Assembly (NCBI GenBank): GCA_011033025.1
Contig: WFMF01000053.1
Span: 248,001 to 312,000 of the forward strand
Direction: 5' to 3'
DNA length: 64,000 bases
DNA from: Beroe forskalii
Lineage: Eukaryota; Ctenophora; Nuda; Beroida; Beroidae
The stretch's first letter is position 1. Each line of letters opens with the position of its first letter. A model generated the notes under the pieces. That model saw only the letters and a list, made by a program, of their open reading frames with translations, ran no database searches and had not been told where the DNA came from. Of this stretch, positions 9,996-24,900 are shown piece after piece. The translations under genes were made by a program, and so were the position numbers.

Positions 9996-12900
9996 GAGAG
10001 TTTCTGATACACACCAGGAAATGGTCCAATTTGAATAGAAAACCGAAATCGTATTGAATGGTAGTTCTTGATCCATGATTTTCGTTTGGGCGTGTGTCTT
10101 AGTTTTCGAGAATGAAAAAGATTTGCATATTTGCAGGGGAAACGACAAAGTTGAACATGTTCCAGAGTATCAACAGTGCAATGGATATTGCTATGGAGAA
10201 AGACTCAAGTGCAGGTATCAAAACCTTTTCCATGAGATATACTAGTGTCAGTTCCGTGCACTGGTGTCAGAGTCAGTAAAATTTTAATGGCATTAACTTG
10301 GGAATCTGTTGGATTTACGGCAGGCAGTCCCTATCAATTTATTCTTGTTTTCAGTACCGTTGACTCTACGTCAGTTGTCAGGAATTCGGGCTGATACAGT
10401 ACGCCTTCAGGACGCGCGCGCATGTGCGCGCGTCAAATCGATATTATAACTTGCAAAATAAGCCATGAAAATGTGCTCGCGCGTTCCGGCAAGTCATGCC
10501 TAGTAGTAGCAGGTGGTAAAAGCAGTCATTACTGGGCAAGGACAAGTGCAGTATTGCTCAATGTAGTGACGGTGACACTAATTTCTTACTGCCTCCCGTG
10601 ACCTCGCCCAGCTGCTCTGTTTGCAACATAATTGGGTTCCGCAAACCTGCGCTGTAGTAGCATTAACGCAGCCCGGCGACCACTGAGAGGCGGTTACAAG
10701 ACACGTCATTATCAAGGGTTAGAGTGTGGAATTGAGGGTATTGGGCCGCCTGTACTACCACTTGTGTTCGAGGTTTGATCATGTTTACCATCTAGCTGCA
10801 ATGGCATAACCACACACAACACACGTAGATTTTACGCGTGACTGACAAATAGATTGCAAATGAGGGAATATAGTCGGGAATAGTGCTACCATTTGGGGGT
10901 CACGTTCAGACTTCAGAGGGACTGTACTGTTTCATAATACGAATCTATATCAGAAGCTAATTTAACTTGGATTGGAAGTACCTCCGTCCTCCATTTGCAT
11001 AATGCCAGACTTGTTACCGCAGTTATGAGCTTCAGCTATGTTTGTGCTTTATGGTACAGAAGGAAGGGCGATAGAACTAATGTCTAACAATGGCGTATAC
11101 ATGGCAAGGTAACACAGGGCTCAAGATGTGACTTCTGGAATCTTCCAGAACTGTCAATTTGACCCATTTAACAGTTCTGCATCTCTCAAGTCTCAACATT
11201 CCATATTAACAGAATAGCTAGTGATAATTGTAGTACTCAGTTTATTAAAGAGTCCTCACTGGTCCTCCGTAATAAACGTGTCCCGGGATTTTAGAATATT
11301 CGAGGAACCCAGGCCCCTGAAGACGATTTTGTGAGAATGATAAGCAATTCTATCGTTCGAAGTTCTGCAAAAAGGAAGAATTAAGTCTGATATTTCAAGT
11401 TTCCTCTCAATTCTTCGAAAAGAAATAAAAGGTTTTTTGTAGTTAATGCCTCACTCTGAGCAAAATGCATGTGTTGGGTGGTGGAATTTTATCAAATCAA
11501 AGAATGCACCGAATTAATTAAATTTAATGCAATTTTTAATTTTGTTTATTACCAACCGGTAATACTATCGGCTGCAGGGAATATTGCGTAACTAGTTTTA
11601 AAATACCAATTCTTTGAAAAGTCTGTTGTTTACTTCTAATAATAGGACACAGCAAACCATCGTGTCCCCTTGCTCGTCTACTGTGTTTTGCAAATGATAA
11701 ATAAAAGTACGGTGTACCTTTTACAGTCGGTCATGGCCGAAGGGAATTTTCAATGATACCGATATACCCGTGGACTGTTGGAGCAGTGTATGATAATTCA
11801 GTCCCAGACTGGAAAGCTTTAGTTTCCTCTGTTAAACTAAGTTCAGAATTTAAGCTTCTACGCTGAAAGTCGTCATACTTAGTCGAATAGGAAAAATGAG
11901 AGCCTTAGTAAAATAATACTTTATCCTTTCTCTGAAGGCTCCGCACAGGGTAATTTATAATCTCTAAATTGCAGTCGCTGTAACTCCTAGTTACAGGGTA
12001 AGTCAGGGTTTGTAAGATTAGGTAAGATTTGTAAGATATTGAGTTAGGGATAAGTGCACAACCACAACCCACACTCATGTAAGTTATCCTAATTTCTACT
12101 GCTTCTACGCAGTTGATACTGCCGCTTCATAGCTCATATCACTAGAGTTACCTTTCATGTAATGGGCCATCAATATCACTGGAGTTACCTTTCATGTAAT
12201 GGGCCATCAATTCGAAATAATGCTGGATATTCAGAACAGCCGCTAGCGAATATTATGACTTTGTACAAATAAAATATCCTGATAATAATGATGTGTGAAT
12301 CTGTGGCTGTCTGATGGGATATACTATTACACATCCATATTCACCCTTTTTCCGTTAGAATTACTCAAACCAAGGATTTGATGTAATGTTTGAGAGATTT
12401 TTTGATCCGAAACATTAGTAAAGCGGATGTTAATCCGTCATTATACGTGGTAATCTATTACACGCGAGAATAAATTAGCTGTTTAAGATGTTACAAATAG
12501 CTAGATAGTTGTGAACAGTTAATTTCTTCTTATCGAGATCTGTGGTCCTTCGAATGGAAATCGAAATAATTATAGATCTAATGAATTTGCATCTCAGTAT
12601 TCAAACTTAAAGTCCCGCCCTCAAATTCGAACATAGGGCCTATAAATTCTAGGAAGTGTGACGGACCCTTGCTGCAAACAATATGACCTCCGCTTCTTTA
12701 GATAATTGCAGCTCAAGCCCAGTAAGTTAATTCAATTGTACTGAGTTCTAAGCGCGAAACTTTAGAGGCTACGTGAGAGCAAAATGTTCTGCTCTCATAG
12801 GTCTTGTTAAGTAATTTCACATTTATAATGTTGTAATCATAAAGCGTGGTATTATGTCACAACATTAAAATCCTTGAAATGTATAATAAAACTGTCGCTT

Positions 12901-15900
12901 CGCCGTGACGTTTTAAAACCTGTTTATGCAATTAAATTTGAAGATGGTTTCCATTTTAAAGGCTATTTTTACGTCACTATCAATAGAATACATAAAATCT
13001 TGTAAAAGATGTTGAATTTTAAACCATGATCTTGTTTTTGCCAGTGCATAACGAGTCTTCACTTGGGAGCTGGGGGCTATTTGATCCTCATAGGAATTAG
13101 GAACTTTCAAATAATATTCACCTTATATGTATGAGCTGTTAAACGTGATGGTTGAACAATAAGGACTGGTTGGACAATAAGGCACTGCTGAATCTCCATT
13201 GCTCTGTGGGACACCCCACCCATACCAAACCTCCTAAATTCTAAGCAAATTGTGGCTTGAACAGTGAGCTCAGGAGGGGGATTGTATTCTTCGGTGGAGT
13301 TTGCAGAAGAATAATCCACATTGTCCGCAACCAAGCTCCCAAAGCCCGGCCATCTGTTTTGTGCTGATGGATGCTACGTATCAACTCGTACCCCGAAACC
13401 GCTACATTGACAAAGGGAATTAGCCCCCGGATTGCTTCTGATGCAATCCGGAGGCAAATTCCCATTATCAAATTCCACAAAGAGTCTAAATTAGTATGTT
13501 GGTCTGGAAAAGACACCTTCTTTTCAAATGCAAACCATGAAATTATGATTTTGATTATTGATGACTGACCAACAATTTCATTGGTGATAATCTAAATTGA
13601 TGATAATTCAGTTTGTGGATTACCAGAACTTTTTCATCCCAATTTCTAGCTTCATTGTTTTCAAGTTGTCAAGTGAAACGACTCCCACATTGAACCAACA
13701 GAACGATTATTAAAGAATTGATTTTACACACTTTGTTTGCCAACGTGAGCTGACATAAAATTATTAATGAGGCACTATTTAAGCCTTTAGTGTTTATTTA
13801 CTGTCTATTTACTTAAACACTTCTATTATGTAGACTGGGTCATAGACAACATGATATTATGTGTAGATGGGGCCAGCGAGTGTAATACTTTATAACAATA
13901 CTTCAGCAGTAGTTTGTCTAGTCATGATGCTGTGTTACGTCATCAAAACGTTAATCTTAAACAAGAGGGCTTTATAATCAACCCGCCATTCTAAAACATG
14001 GTGTTGATGTCATTGTCTTTGATAATTATTACGGATCTATATCAACCCTGCCAAATTGCCAATTAACCCAACTCAAACAATTAATAATTCTATCGCTGTA
14101 TGGTATAAACCATTAAAGTTATACACGATAAACTCCTCGGTCTACGTCCTGGGGTTCAAAATTTATGGAATCAGATATGAGCGTTTTTTAGTGCTTTTCA
14201 CGGTAATATATGGGCGGTTCTATACTTTTTGGCACGATATGAAATGTTTATTTTATGTTTTTTCAGTGTTGTTTGGGGAGGACGTTGCGTTTGGTGGTGT
14301 GTTCAGGTGCTCCCTCGGACTGCAAGACAAATACGGTAAGTCAACTGTCTAGGAGGTGCGATCGGTTTTGCCATTTATAAGTTGGTTTTGACATAAGTCT
14401 TAACCCCTTTGCCCCTTTCAACTAAAGCAAAGACATGGAGAATTAATGGAGGGTTTTTGGGGTGCTGTGACCTTTTTTGGGACAGGGAATTTGAAATAAA
14501 TACCTTTTTACGTTTCTTACCCCTTCTCGTCTCCTTTTTGACACCCCTACTCTCAAGACTCAAGCCCTACTAAGCTATTACTCTGGGTGTAATATTTTTG
14601 CCCCAACGCAGATAATAGAGTAATTCTGGTTTTGCAGCTCAAATAAAATTCGTAACAGACAATGCGAGTCCTATTTATTAAAGTATAAATGAGGAATATA
14701 AGTTTCAAGGTGAGAGAAGCAGAGTTTACCACCTCAAACCTTGTGTTGAGTAGAAATATTAAGTGTGTCTGAGTAGATGGCAACAGTTAATTGTAAATTC
14801 ACAAATTCCTAAAATTTAATTAAAGTTTTACTTCATTGAGCTGGCAATCATTGCCAAAGCAGGGCTCTGCTCATTCTACAACAAAGCTTTCTTTATGTTA
14901 TTGTAAATGTGTCAGCCCGTAATTCCGTGTGGTTATTTACAATGGACATGTCTTTCACAAGTCCCAAATACATTTGTATGGGCCATTAAAGCACTTAATT
15001 TCAAAAGTGATTTGCTGTAAGCCTTGTCTGCACAGGATCATGGCAGTAAGTGGCGTAATACTGCTACAGTTATGTCGTCTCACTAGAAAGCGAAACTTCA
15101 AGACGAGTCTGCTGTTTTACTCAATATACAACTTTCTGGAGCGAATGATAAATTCGTGACCATTTGTCACAAGGAAATTTAAGTAGAAATAGGAACAATA
15201 ACCTAAAAATCTATATTTTGTATTGGCCAACTTGTAACCTGCCACTTGTAAACTGTAACCGGCCCTGCGACTTATTGCTGGTCAGCCGTTGTCTGGTGTC
15301 CTAGCTGTGGTTTTAGCCTATGACTCGTGTCTCACAGCTCACAAGTTGGTCTTGGTCGTATATGAGCGTATAAAAATGCTCTCAGGTGGTTGGCAAAGGA
15401 CAAATCTTGTCTTGTCTGGCTATGAAACAGTCCTGATTTCTGTTAATTTTAAGATGACAGACAGTAGGTACCTACATTGGTGTGCTAAGAATCGCGATGT
15501 TCACTTCGAGACAAGGCTCCTTGTCTGAATGGGACTTCGGACTTACGAACCACGGTTTCTTTCTCCAGTTGAAATTCTGCAGTAATACTAATTGCTGAAT
15601 CTATGATTCTTGTCACGTTCGATAACTTCATATAACGTCAAACTTGACAATGCAATCCATGCACAGGGAAATATTATATTATCCGTGAATAACGATGATG
15701 AATGCAGCATTGTATGCCCCCTCCAATGGAGGGGCCCTCCATGCACTGGGGACTGTTGCTGAGCTATTGTCTCTAGAAGAACTGACATATAATACGGCAA
15801 CTTCAATACGATAAAGTGCTGTGATCATCCGATGGTTTCATCAGATCTGCTTTCATCAGATCTAGTTAAAATCTGCCATATTATAAGGGATCTTTATTGC

Positions 15901-18900
15901 TGAGAAATGTAGTTAAGTAGTAAGATCATGGCTGGTACTTGGTTTGATAAAGTCATGAGGCTCATCGGTGCTTTCATCGGATCCACTAAATTTGAAGAAT
16001 GATCACTTCAAGAGCTCTTGCACAGCTCTCAAAGTGGGAAGGTATAATTTATCATCAGGTATGTTGATCGCTGAGAAATCTGGTATGATTGACTGGTTCT
16101 GTCCTAGCACTTGATTGACGGTTACAGCGGATCTGAGCCTGGAAGTCACCTTTGTCAATCATGGAAAAGATGTGAAGATGCCCTCACGGAATACCAAAGT
16201 ACCAGGGTGTTCTAAAACGGGAGTTCGAGAAATGATAATAATTCTGCAGTTGCCTCGCTGCACCACATGAACGGGTAATCCCGTTGAATCCGCATCACGT
16301 TCGTATGTAAAATTTGGTAATGTGTATAACTTCCAGAAGACGTCTAGCTTCCAGAAGGCGTTCTCAAACTTATAACGTAACAGTAACAGATGTGCCTTTC
16401 ATTATTTCAAAGTCACAGAATATACAGGTGCTGTGGTTGTTATAAAATATATATTTTATAATATTTTATACTGTGTTTTTTGAAAATTATTCCTGGTCTA
16501 ACATTTAAATATAAATTTAAATAATAAATAATAAAGCTTGCTGGGTGTGACTATATTGAGAGTGGTATACTTGATAATAAAATCCCTAATGAATAACCGA
16601 TAATTCTACAAATTTGAACCTCCGAGAAACAGTGGAGAATATTATAACATTCTCTCATTTAATTAATTTCTCATTCATTCTGAGGACTGGCCAATTGCAT
16701 TCAGCATTCCTAGAAATTGTAGTGAGGAAGTAAAAACCGATTATTTGGCGTGGTGATGCTTCCTGTTCTCCATTTGCTTTCGGAAGTATCAATGGTGCAC
16801 TCGTTGCAAATCAGAAGAATGTATTGCACAATACGATAATACGATATGAGTTTTCATTGAATGCTTTATGTCCCACCAGGGGGTTGCTTCCCCCCTCCAA
16901 TTAAACGTAAATCACTGGGGAAGTTGAAGCAGACAATTTTTATTTGAAAATTCAAATAACATATTATATATGAAATTGTACATGGCAATTGGATCAAATC
17001 AGCAGTATAGGTTGATTGCATAATAATCTATTGCAATACAGCACTATCAAAGGTGGAATGGACGAAAAACCTCATTGTATATTATTTGGGCTGACCCAAA
17101 CACTCAGCAAGGCCATAATGACGTTGGGGCCTAAAAACTTTAAAATACAATCAAATTCTATGATAATCATGAAATACCCGAAATTTTACCCATTAACTAC
17201 CAAACTCATTCTACCAAAACCAAAATTACGTGCAAAATTAAGGCCTGAATAAAATTATAAATCCTAAATGCGATTAGATTGAACAGTGAACACTCTTGAT
17301 TTTATGAAAGGATAATCGCGATCTTTAGTGATTGGCACATTTTTCTATCACCCTCAATCAAGCTGCTGAGGCCAGGAATTCTCAAATCCTTATACAACAG
17401 CTCAAGAACCAGCTGAATTAGGCTCAAACATGAAAAGATGTGGGGAACGACCAGAGATTTCTCAGAAAACAATTGTTTTAATTTCACATTGAAAAATATT
17501 CCTCCTATGCAAATTCTGTGGGGCAATTCATATTATGCAAAATGTCCAATTTTTGTCAAAAATGTACGCAAGTTTTCATCTCCAGCTTTCTCCTTTAGAA
17601 TCTAATTCGGAAGCATTTGCCACACCTTTGTTGATAACATTTATCCCAAACTCCACAGAATCAAACACAATCACGACTCTGATTTGCCCATAAATTGCTT
17701 GGCTCAATCCATTATTACAGCATGAATGATTTAATTCTGAGAGGCTCTGAATGGGTATTTCTCAATGATAACTTTCCATGGCGAAATGTTCTAGAAAGAC
17801 ATACAGTATATTATAGTTTGTTTGAAATCCAAACTTTGAAGCATGATGATGACATCATCTTAACTGCTATTTTATGTCACAATGATATATTAAATCTGGT
17901 GAAGAATAATACCTTCGTCTCACAAAAGTACAAACATCCAACATATAATGTAATATAATATTATTTCCAATGTATTCTCTCAAGGACGTTTTATGGGTTC
18001 ACATTCTTCTTTTGCCCTGAATTTGAAGAGAGCCGTGAACCCTGGCTAGGTTAGGTTTCTGCAATCTAGAAGTGTGCTGCATTCATTGGATCTGTGAAAA
18101 TTCAGAGGTTCTGTAGCTCTTAATCTGTAACACGTTATTTGCAGGGAGATCGATTGGAGAAGGTATTTCCTGCAAAATATACAGAATTCTTGGTTGCAAA
18201 TTAAATATTGCGAAATGGTGGAAAGTAATTATTTGCTCCCAAAATAGATTGATCATTAAAACATTATGTCACCTCAATGGACCATCCTTTCATCAATTAT
18301 AATGGGAACTTTTGAGGCTGGTGCATTGACAGTTGCAACGTGACTATTGCAATTCAGCTCGGGTATTGTAAGTTGGTAAAATGGAACTTTTGCAGTGAAA
18401 AGTAGGCGTTTTCAAGCTGTATAATAACATGAACCCCGCATGCCTACTGTCAAGTTGTAGCCCAGGAGCCAGAGAAAGCTATTACCTGGAATGAACCATG
18501 CAATGAACTCCAAGAAACCACGTTCATTGGAGCTGGGAGAAGTAAATCTCTTTTACAGTAAATACCGGGTATTGTTATAGTTGCAGCAATTAATTTACCT
18601 TGGCAAGCAGTTCATTCCGCCCTTCCTGGCAAGCAGTTCATTCCGCCCTTCCTGAGAAAATACTAGAATATACTTCTGGTGAAAGGGATTGGAAAGGGTC
18701 AGCAAAACCCATGGTTTAGCATAATCAGGGTGTGGTTCTCATTATGTAAGTGTAAAATGGCATCATCAGGCCTCTTCAAATATGCTCATGATGAATACGT
18801 CATTCTCCTACTTGTGCTGGTATGCTGCTTGGTACGCTTCCCTTTACTTTGTTTGATATTTGTTAACAACACCATTTACATATCATAGAGACCCTCCCAA

Positions 18901-21900
18901 TTAAATTTGAGATGTACAGGTATGACGCATTGACGTCCTCCATGTTACATTTTATAGTACAGGTATGACGCCCCCACGTTACATATAGTGACGTAAAAAT
19001 ATGGTAACCACTATCATTCGCCCTAGCTCTCGCATCAAAATGCAGTACAATGCACCATAATGTCGTATGTATAAATGAGTTTATTGTTGTGAAATGAAAT
19101 AAAACAAAAAAAGTAAAATATTTCACGTCACAGGGAGTCTCAGAATGCTTTTCGTAGTATTGCTTTGTTTTCTCGACAATATATAAACTTAGTAGCTATT
19201 GTTAAGTAGGACCTAGTAGAAAAGAATGTGTATGGCAAAAGAAATGATAGAACTTTTATTTCACTCAACAACACAAATTTTCAAAAAATGGCAATTGGTA
19301 AAGAAGGTCCATTTAATTTCAAACCAATAAACGTATTGGCAGATATGTCTCCCCCTCTCCTTGCAAGTTTCCCAACTTACGTTATCAAATGTGTCCCTTC
19401 CTTCAATTCCTCACGTCTTTAATGCATCATTTCCGCAGTAACCCCAGCCAATAACCTCCTCCCCAACTTTAACTCCCACCCACTTAAACACATCTCCCCC
19501 GTCTTTAACCCTCTCCCAATAACCACCCTGATCGAAATAACCACTCCAAGTTTCACCCTTCAACCCCACTACCTTTGGCCTCTCACCCCCTTTATTTCCT
19601 TCCTCCTCCTTCCCCTTTTAACCCCTCCCCTCTCCAGGTTCAGCCCGAGTGTTCAACACTCCTCTCACTGAACAGGGCATCATTGGGTTTGGTATTGGGG
19701 TGGCTGCAGCTGGAACTACTGCTATTGCTGAAATACAGTTCGCAGATTACATCTACCCCGGATTCGATCAGGTATAACTTGTTTTTTCAAATATTTTGCA
19801 GATTATGTCAATATCTACCCCGGATTTGATCAGGTAAGTTTATTTTTTCAAATAGTTCGCAGATTTTATCTACACAGGATTTAGTACATTGAAGAAATTG
19901 GTAGCCTTAGTAGGTACTGTATTTTGCAGATTATATCAATCCCAGGATTGGATTAGGCAACTTTCCTACTCCAGTTTGAAGATTATGATATCTAGATCCC
20001 AGATTTGATCAGGAAACTTAATTACTCTAGTTCGGCTGTTGGCAGATTATATCCATTGTACACCCGGGTGAGATTAGGAAACACAGAATTGCTGCTCCCT
20101 GACATTATGATCGTTTAACTGTATGTGTATGTGATGCTTCAGAAAATCATGTGATCGTAAGTATCGTACTTTATCGTATCATTTACCGTTTAAAACTTGC
20201 TCCCTAAGTAAGTATCGGCGGGTGAATTTTATTAAACGTTTATTTATTGCACACCTCAAACCCATCACTTAACTGTAATATGTAACTTTACATGAAATGA
20301 AAATCATGAAATTTATTTCAATGTTATGAACCCTTTAACTGTTTGGATCTCGCAAAACATTACGCACTTCTCTGATACCTATATTTTATCAAAATATCTG
20401 ACCATTTGGGAAGCTCCTGTACCGGTCCAAATATTTGAAATGACGTCGTTTTCATAATGGTTTACTTGATTTAAACTTCAAAATAAAATGAAATTATGAA
20501 GGGTTCATGCAAAAATGGTGATAAAATATTCTGACTAATGCAATGTTATTGAAATATGAAAAATGCTCAACAACTTCGTAAAAATGTGTTCGATTATTTC
20601 ACTCTTATCAATAATATTGGCAATTACCTTACGAGACATATTTAAATGGTATGAAATTCGAGTATTTTGCAAAAATCCCCATATTCTCGAACGTCCAAAA
20701 TTTCGATCCCCGGAATTATTGTCCCATGTTGTTTTATCTTACAACTTAATACACCTCAATATCAATTCGCAAATTATGGAAATAAACATCTAGGGTTGGG
20801 TAATTGTGAAACGTGGTCAGAGCTATTTAAAATCTAAGTATTTATAATTTTGCCACGTTTGATCTCCATCATAAAAGTGGCTGATCTAATAGATCCATAT
20901 ATAAACTATATGCTCCACGTACGTCACCCTGACGTCACTGCTCCTGAACTGATACGCGAATTGACAGAATGTTCCATGGGCACCTTAGCAAGGTACTGGT
21001 AATACCTGGTAATGCCTTAGCAAGGTAAGACTTCCTCATTTTCGAGAGGTGATAAGGCTCGAGGTGTGCGAGGGCCTTTGTGCAACTCTCAATGTTAGAA
21101 GGTACTATTTTCAAATTTTGTTATAATTCTTGAAGAAAAAGGTGATCGGGAGAGGGAAAAATTTTTGGTATTCAAGGTTAGAATCATAGGAAGCCCTAAG
21201 GGGACCGATTAATTCGCCTGAGAGCTCCAGGGCACTATTTCATCTAGGTACATTATGCCGAACCGCTATGTCACAGAATCACAGACGATAACATATCCCA
21301 TATTAATATTGCTACAGATGTGGCAAATGCATCATACCGGGTACCTTCCTGTACATTGTACAATTATTTACATGCGTAACATGACATTTTGCCTACGGTT
21401 GGTATACACTACATGAGTATACGGTAAGTTGGTACTCTGACACTCTGTAAAAACACTATAAATGCCTGCTTTCAAATCTGCTTGGTGCCTATTCTGGTGA
21501 ACTTGAATCTATTTCTTCTGAGTATTCAACTGCATGTGATATAGAATCACAGCTTTGACAATGGCTGAGATAGTGAGATGATAACGGCACTGACACTCAC
21601 CATTTTGTTGGTAATATGTTATTTTGGGATATCCCATCATCCATCATGGCATTATAAAATCCCTTTAGATTAAAAAGTGATTTAACATTAGTGATCACTG
21701 CCCAATGAAATAATGGTGTTACAAAACATGGGGACCAGAGGGATTAGACTTTAGATAGACACTGGATGCAAAATACAAGCAATCCAGCACAACCATATTA
21801 TAGATCCTGGAATTTTTAGAAACCACCGCTGTTTATGTTGAACGGTTCCCAGTGTACCTGACTTTCGGATGATTGGTGTATGCAGCATCAAAGAGGCATT

Positions 21901-24900
21901 ATAAACCCGAGTCCTGTTATCCAATAATTATACCCTGTTTGACCAGTGAGACCACCGATAGAAAGCACCTGGTATGATCACCCGATAGAAAGTGCCTGGT
22001 TTATGTGGGTTTGATTTTATAGTTGATAGAAAACCAGTACATGCTGAACAAATTCTATAATTAGGTAGCTTGTAATTTAAAGCAGCTTTATTCTTGGAAA
22101 TCCTGTCCAGATCGGGTCTTAGAAGGGAGTGGGAACAAGTCCCGTTCACTGCCAAAGTAGCATCGTGTCTCTCAAGCATCCCTTCATTAAACGTACAAGG
22201 AGCTCGTCGTCTGGCATCAGCACTTTAATGCATCAATAAATAATTATATTTAAATCAACACAATCCCAAGTCACGTATGAAATGTCAGGTCACGCACGGA
22301 TGGGTATATTGTTCTTTTGATAATAGTGTGCTCTGAAGTAAGCAATGAACTTTGAAGTGAGTATTGAAGTATTGACTATTGCATTGAAGTATTGTATTGC
22401 AGTATTGAAGAGTGATGTGAAGTGTCTAGGGTCTACTGTTGGTGAAGGCAGTATTTATATAAACACACCGTCTGTTCTTCTCACCTCATGCTGGGTTCAT
22501 GCAATTCATTTTATGAGCATAATGCTGGACTCATTGTGTGTTATACACGTGTTGATGAACTCGTCACGCTCCATTGGTATCAAGCCAAGGTAGTAACCTT
22601 CCAACAATCACGAACAATCGGGCATAGATCCGTTTGCCACTTTGTCCTGGAGCCAAACTATTGTAGGTTTAGCGTTGGTTAAATGCAGGTCTTGTTCCGG
22701 CAAATGCATTCTATATGACTGAATTAAATGATACAAAATCACATTCATTACTATGGGATTATGAGACAGAATCATTTCGGAATACCACGCGGTTTTATCT
22801 AATCTCGCTCCCTCGCCTTTTTGTACCATCTCCTTCTTGCAAATTTTCAGATTATGAAATTGTCTTCTTCTTCTCCCATCCTACTCTAACCTCCCCCTCT
22901 CCCTCCAGATAGTGAACGAGGCAGCGAAGTACCGGTACAGGTCTGGTAACGAGTATAACTGCGGAGGCCTAACAGTCAGGGCCCCATGGGGGGCCGTGGG
23001 GCACGGGGCCCTCTACCACTCCCAGTCTCCCGAGGCTTTCTTCGCTCATGTGCCCGGCATCAAGGTTAGTGTGGGGTTCTACATTCTGGTTTTTCTGGTA
23101 TGTGCGGTTTTTTGACTGTCTGTGTTTGAATCTGGCATCAATTTAGGTACGAATTTTGTTTTGTGTGTTTGGGTATGTTTAAAAGTGTTTACCGAGGTTA
23201 GTGCGGTTTCTGTTCAGGTGTGTTTGGATCTGTTTTTGAGTTCCATAATAGATGGCACTTTTAAGCATCGCAATTCACAGTGCCTGGCATCAGGATATGT
23301 GTGCTTTTTGTTTAAGTGTTTAGGTGTGTTTGCATCTGTAAAAAGTTCGCAAGTTCGCATCTGTTAATAACATCTGTATTTGCGTCAATGCGCCCAATAA
23401 CACCTAACATAGTTCCAACTTTTCTGTGAAAATTCAGTAAAAAGTTAAAACCTCGGCTGTAATTTTGCAACGTGTGCAGGGTGTACTCCGTATTTTAAAA
23501 TGGCTGCACTGCAAATTGTTGCTACTTCCTGCACAACACACACATGTTATTAAGCCCCCACAGCTTGCCTAGAAGTACTTAAGGCTGGTGTTTTGACCAA
23601 CGTAAATTCAACACGTACCAAATCCTATTATTATTCCTTGAGACAAGTAACGAATTATACCTAATCGCCTTATGGAAAAAATATTGGGTTTGGCTTTTGA
23701 CAAGTTTTCTTATTTCCAAATAAGGCTGGATGTTGAAAATCCTGTTTTCTTTTTTCTTGATATGGTGATTCATGGTTGTCCCTCAAGAGCTCAAGGAACC
23801 TTTTGTAAGACAACCATAAATTGCCATGTTTGTAACTAAGATAATATACGCTTAGAGCATTTGGGAATTTGCATCTGTAAAAGTAGTTTGTTATTGCACG
23901 AGGCGTAGACGAGCCCAATAATTTGTATTATCGCACGAGGAGCAGGCCGAGTGCGATAATACCAAATTATTGCACGAGGAGAAGCTATGCAATAATTTTA
24001 TTAGCGTCATGACCATCTGCCATGTTATTAGCCAATGTGAGGAGTGCAATAATACAACTTGTTTTACTTCCTACAAGTACCCTCAAAATTGGCTAATAGT
24101 TAATACATTGACAATACCAAAGTTATAGTATTAAAACGTTGTTTTACACGTACCAACACGAAAGTCAATAGTTAATGGCCGTGTTGCTAATAATACAGGT
24201 CGGTTCATTGTGACGAAACCTAAAACAAAGCACATTGGTTCACATAGGACGCGTGGTTGATGCTTTGATGGGCCAGTTTCATGTCGTAATTATCAAAATG
24301 ACGCACTAACAACCTTCTTATGAGTAAAAGTTTAAAATCTCTCGTTTCAATGACGAAAGTTGGAGAAAAACAAGGCAATTTCCCATAGAAATCTAAATCT
24401 TATCTGTATAATCACATTCGTCGCAATAGCAATGTCCTGTACGGAGCCCCTCAGTTTCGATTCCTTGTTTAACATGCCGTACAGCAAGGATCTACACTGA
24501 GTTCACCATGGTTAGGCATATAGACACCCATTGGTACTACGACGAAAGTTGGCTTTATACCCTCTGTCTAATGGGAATGTTTCCTTGCGTTTGAAAATTG
24601 ATGCTCACACAGTACTATTCCATTTCCAATTTGATGTTATATAAGCTAGTCTTCATGTGAGAGACGAGGCGGAAGAACCGACCATCAAGCACAGCTCAAA
24701 CACTTTTTGATATTACTTACCTTTTCAACAAAAATGACTATGATGATGTCAGATGTCATATATAAAGTTGCCAATTGATTACATTATGTCATCATCATCG
24801 TAATTTGGTCAATCAGTGGCACTCAACCGTTTTTCCACACGGTGTAGTATTTTTTTATTGTTGAGGCCCTAGCAAGTTTTACCAGACTGTTGGTTGTGAG

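Larger units (their letters stand above)
10215..14266. other. BCKDHB intron 2 (4.05 kb)
   Basis: No exon recognised. It contains the CG-rich alternating palindrome at 10411-10434, a TGACGTCATTATCA-family repeat at about 10701-10735, a 37-bp direct duplication at about 12143-12212, the foldback at 13407-13471 and another diverged TGACGTCA-family copy at about 13935-14010. Confidence 0.6.

Noticed and set aside
22345..22682. Two overlapping + strand frames in BCKDHB intron 4
   Set aside because: Low-complexity ATTGAAG repeats at the start, no domain, and no splice sites that fit the BCKDHB phase.
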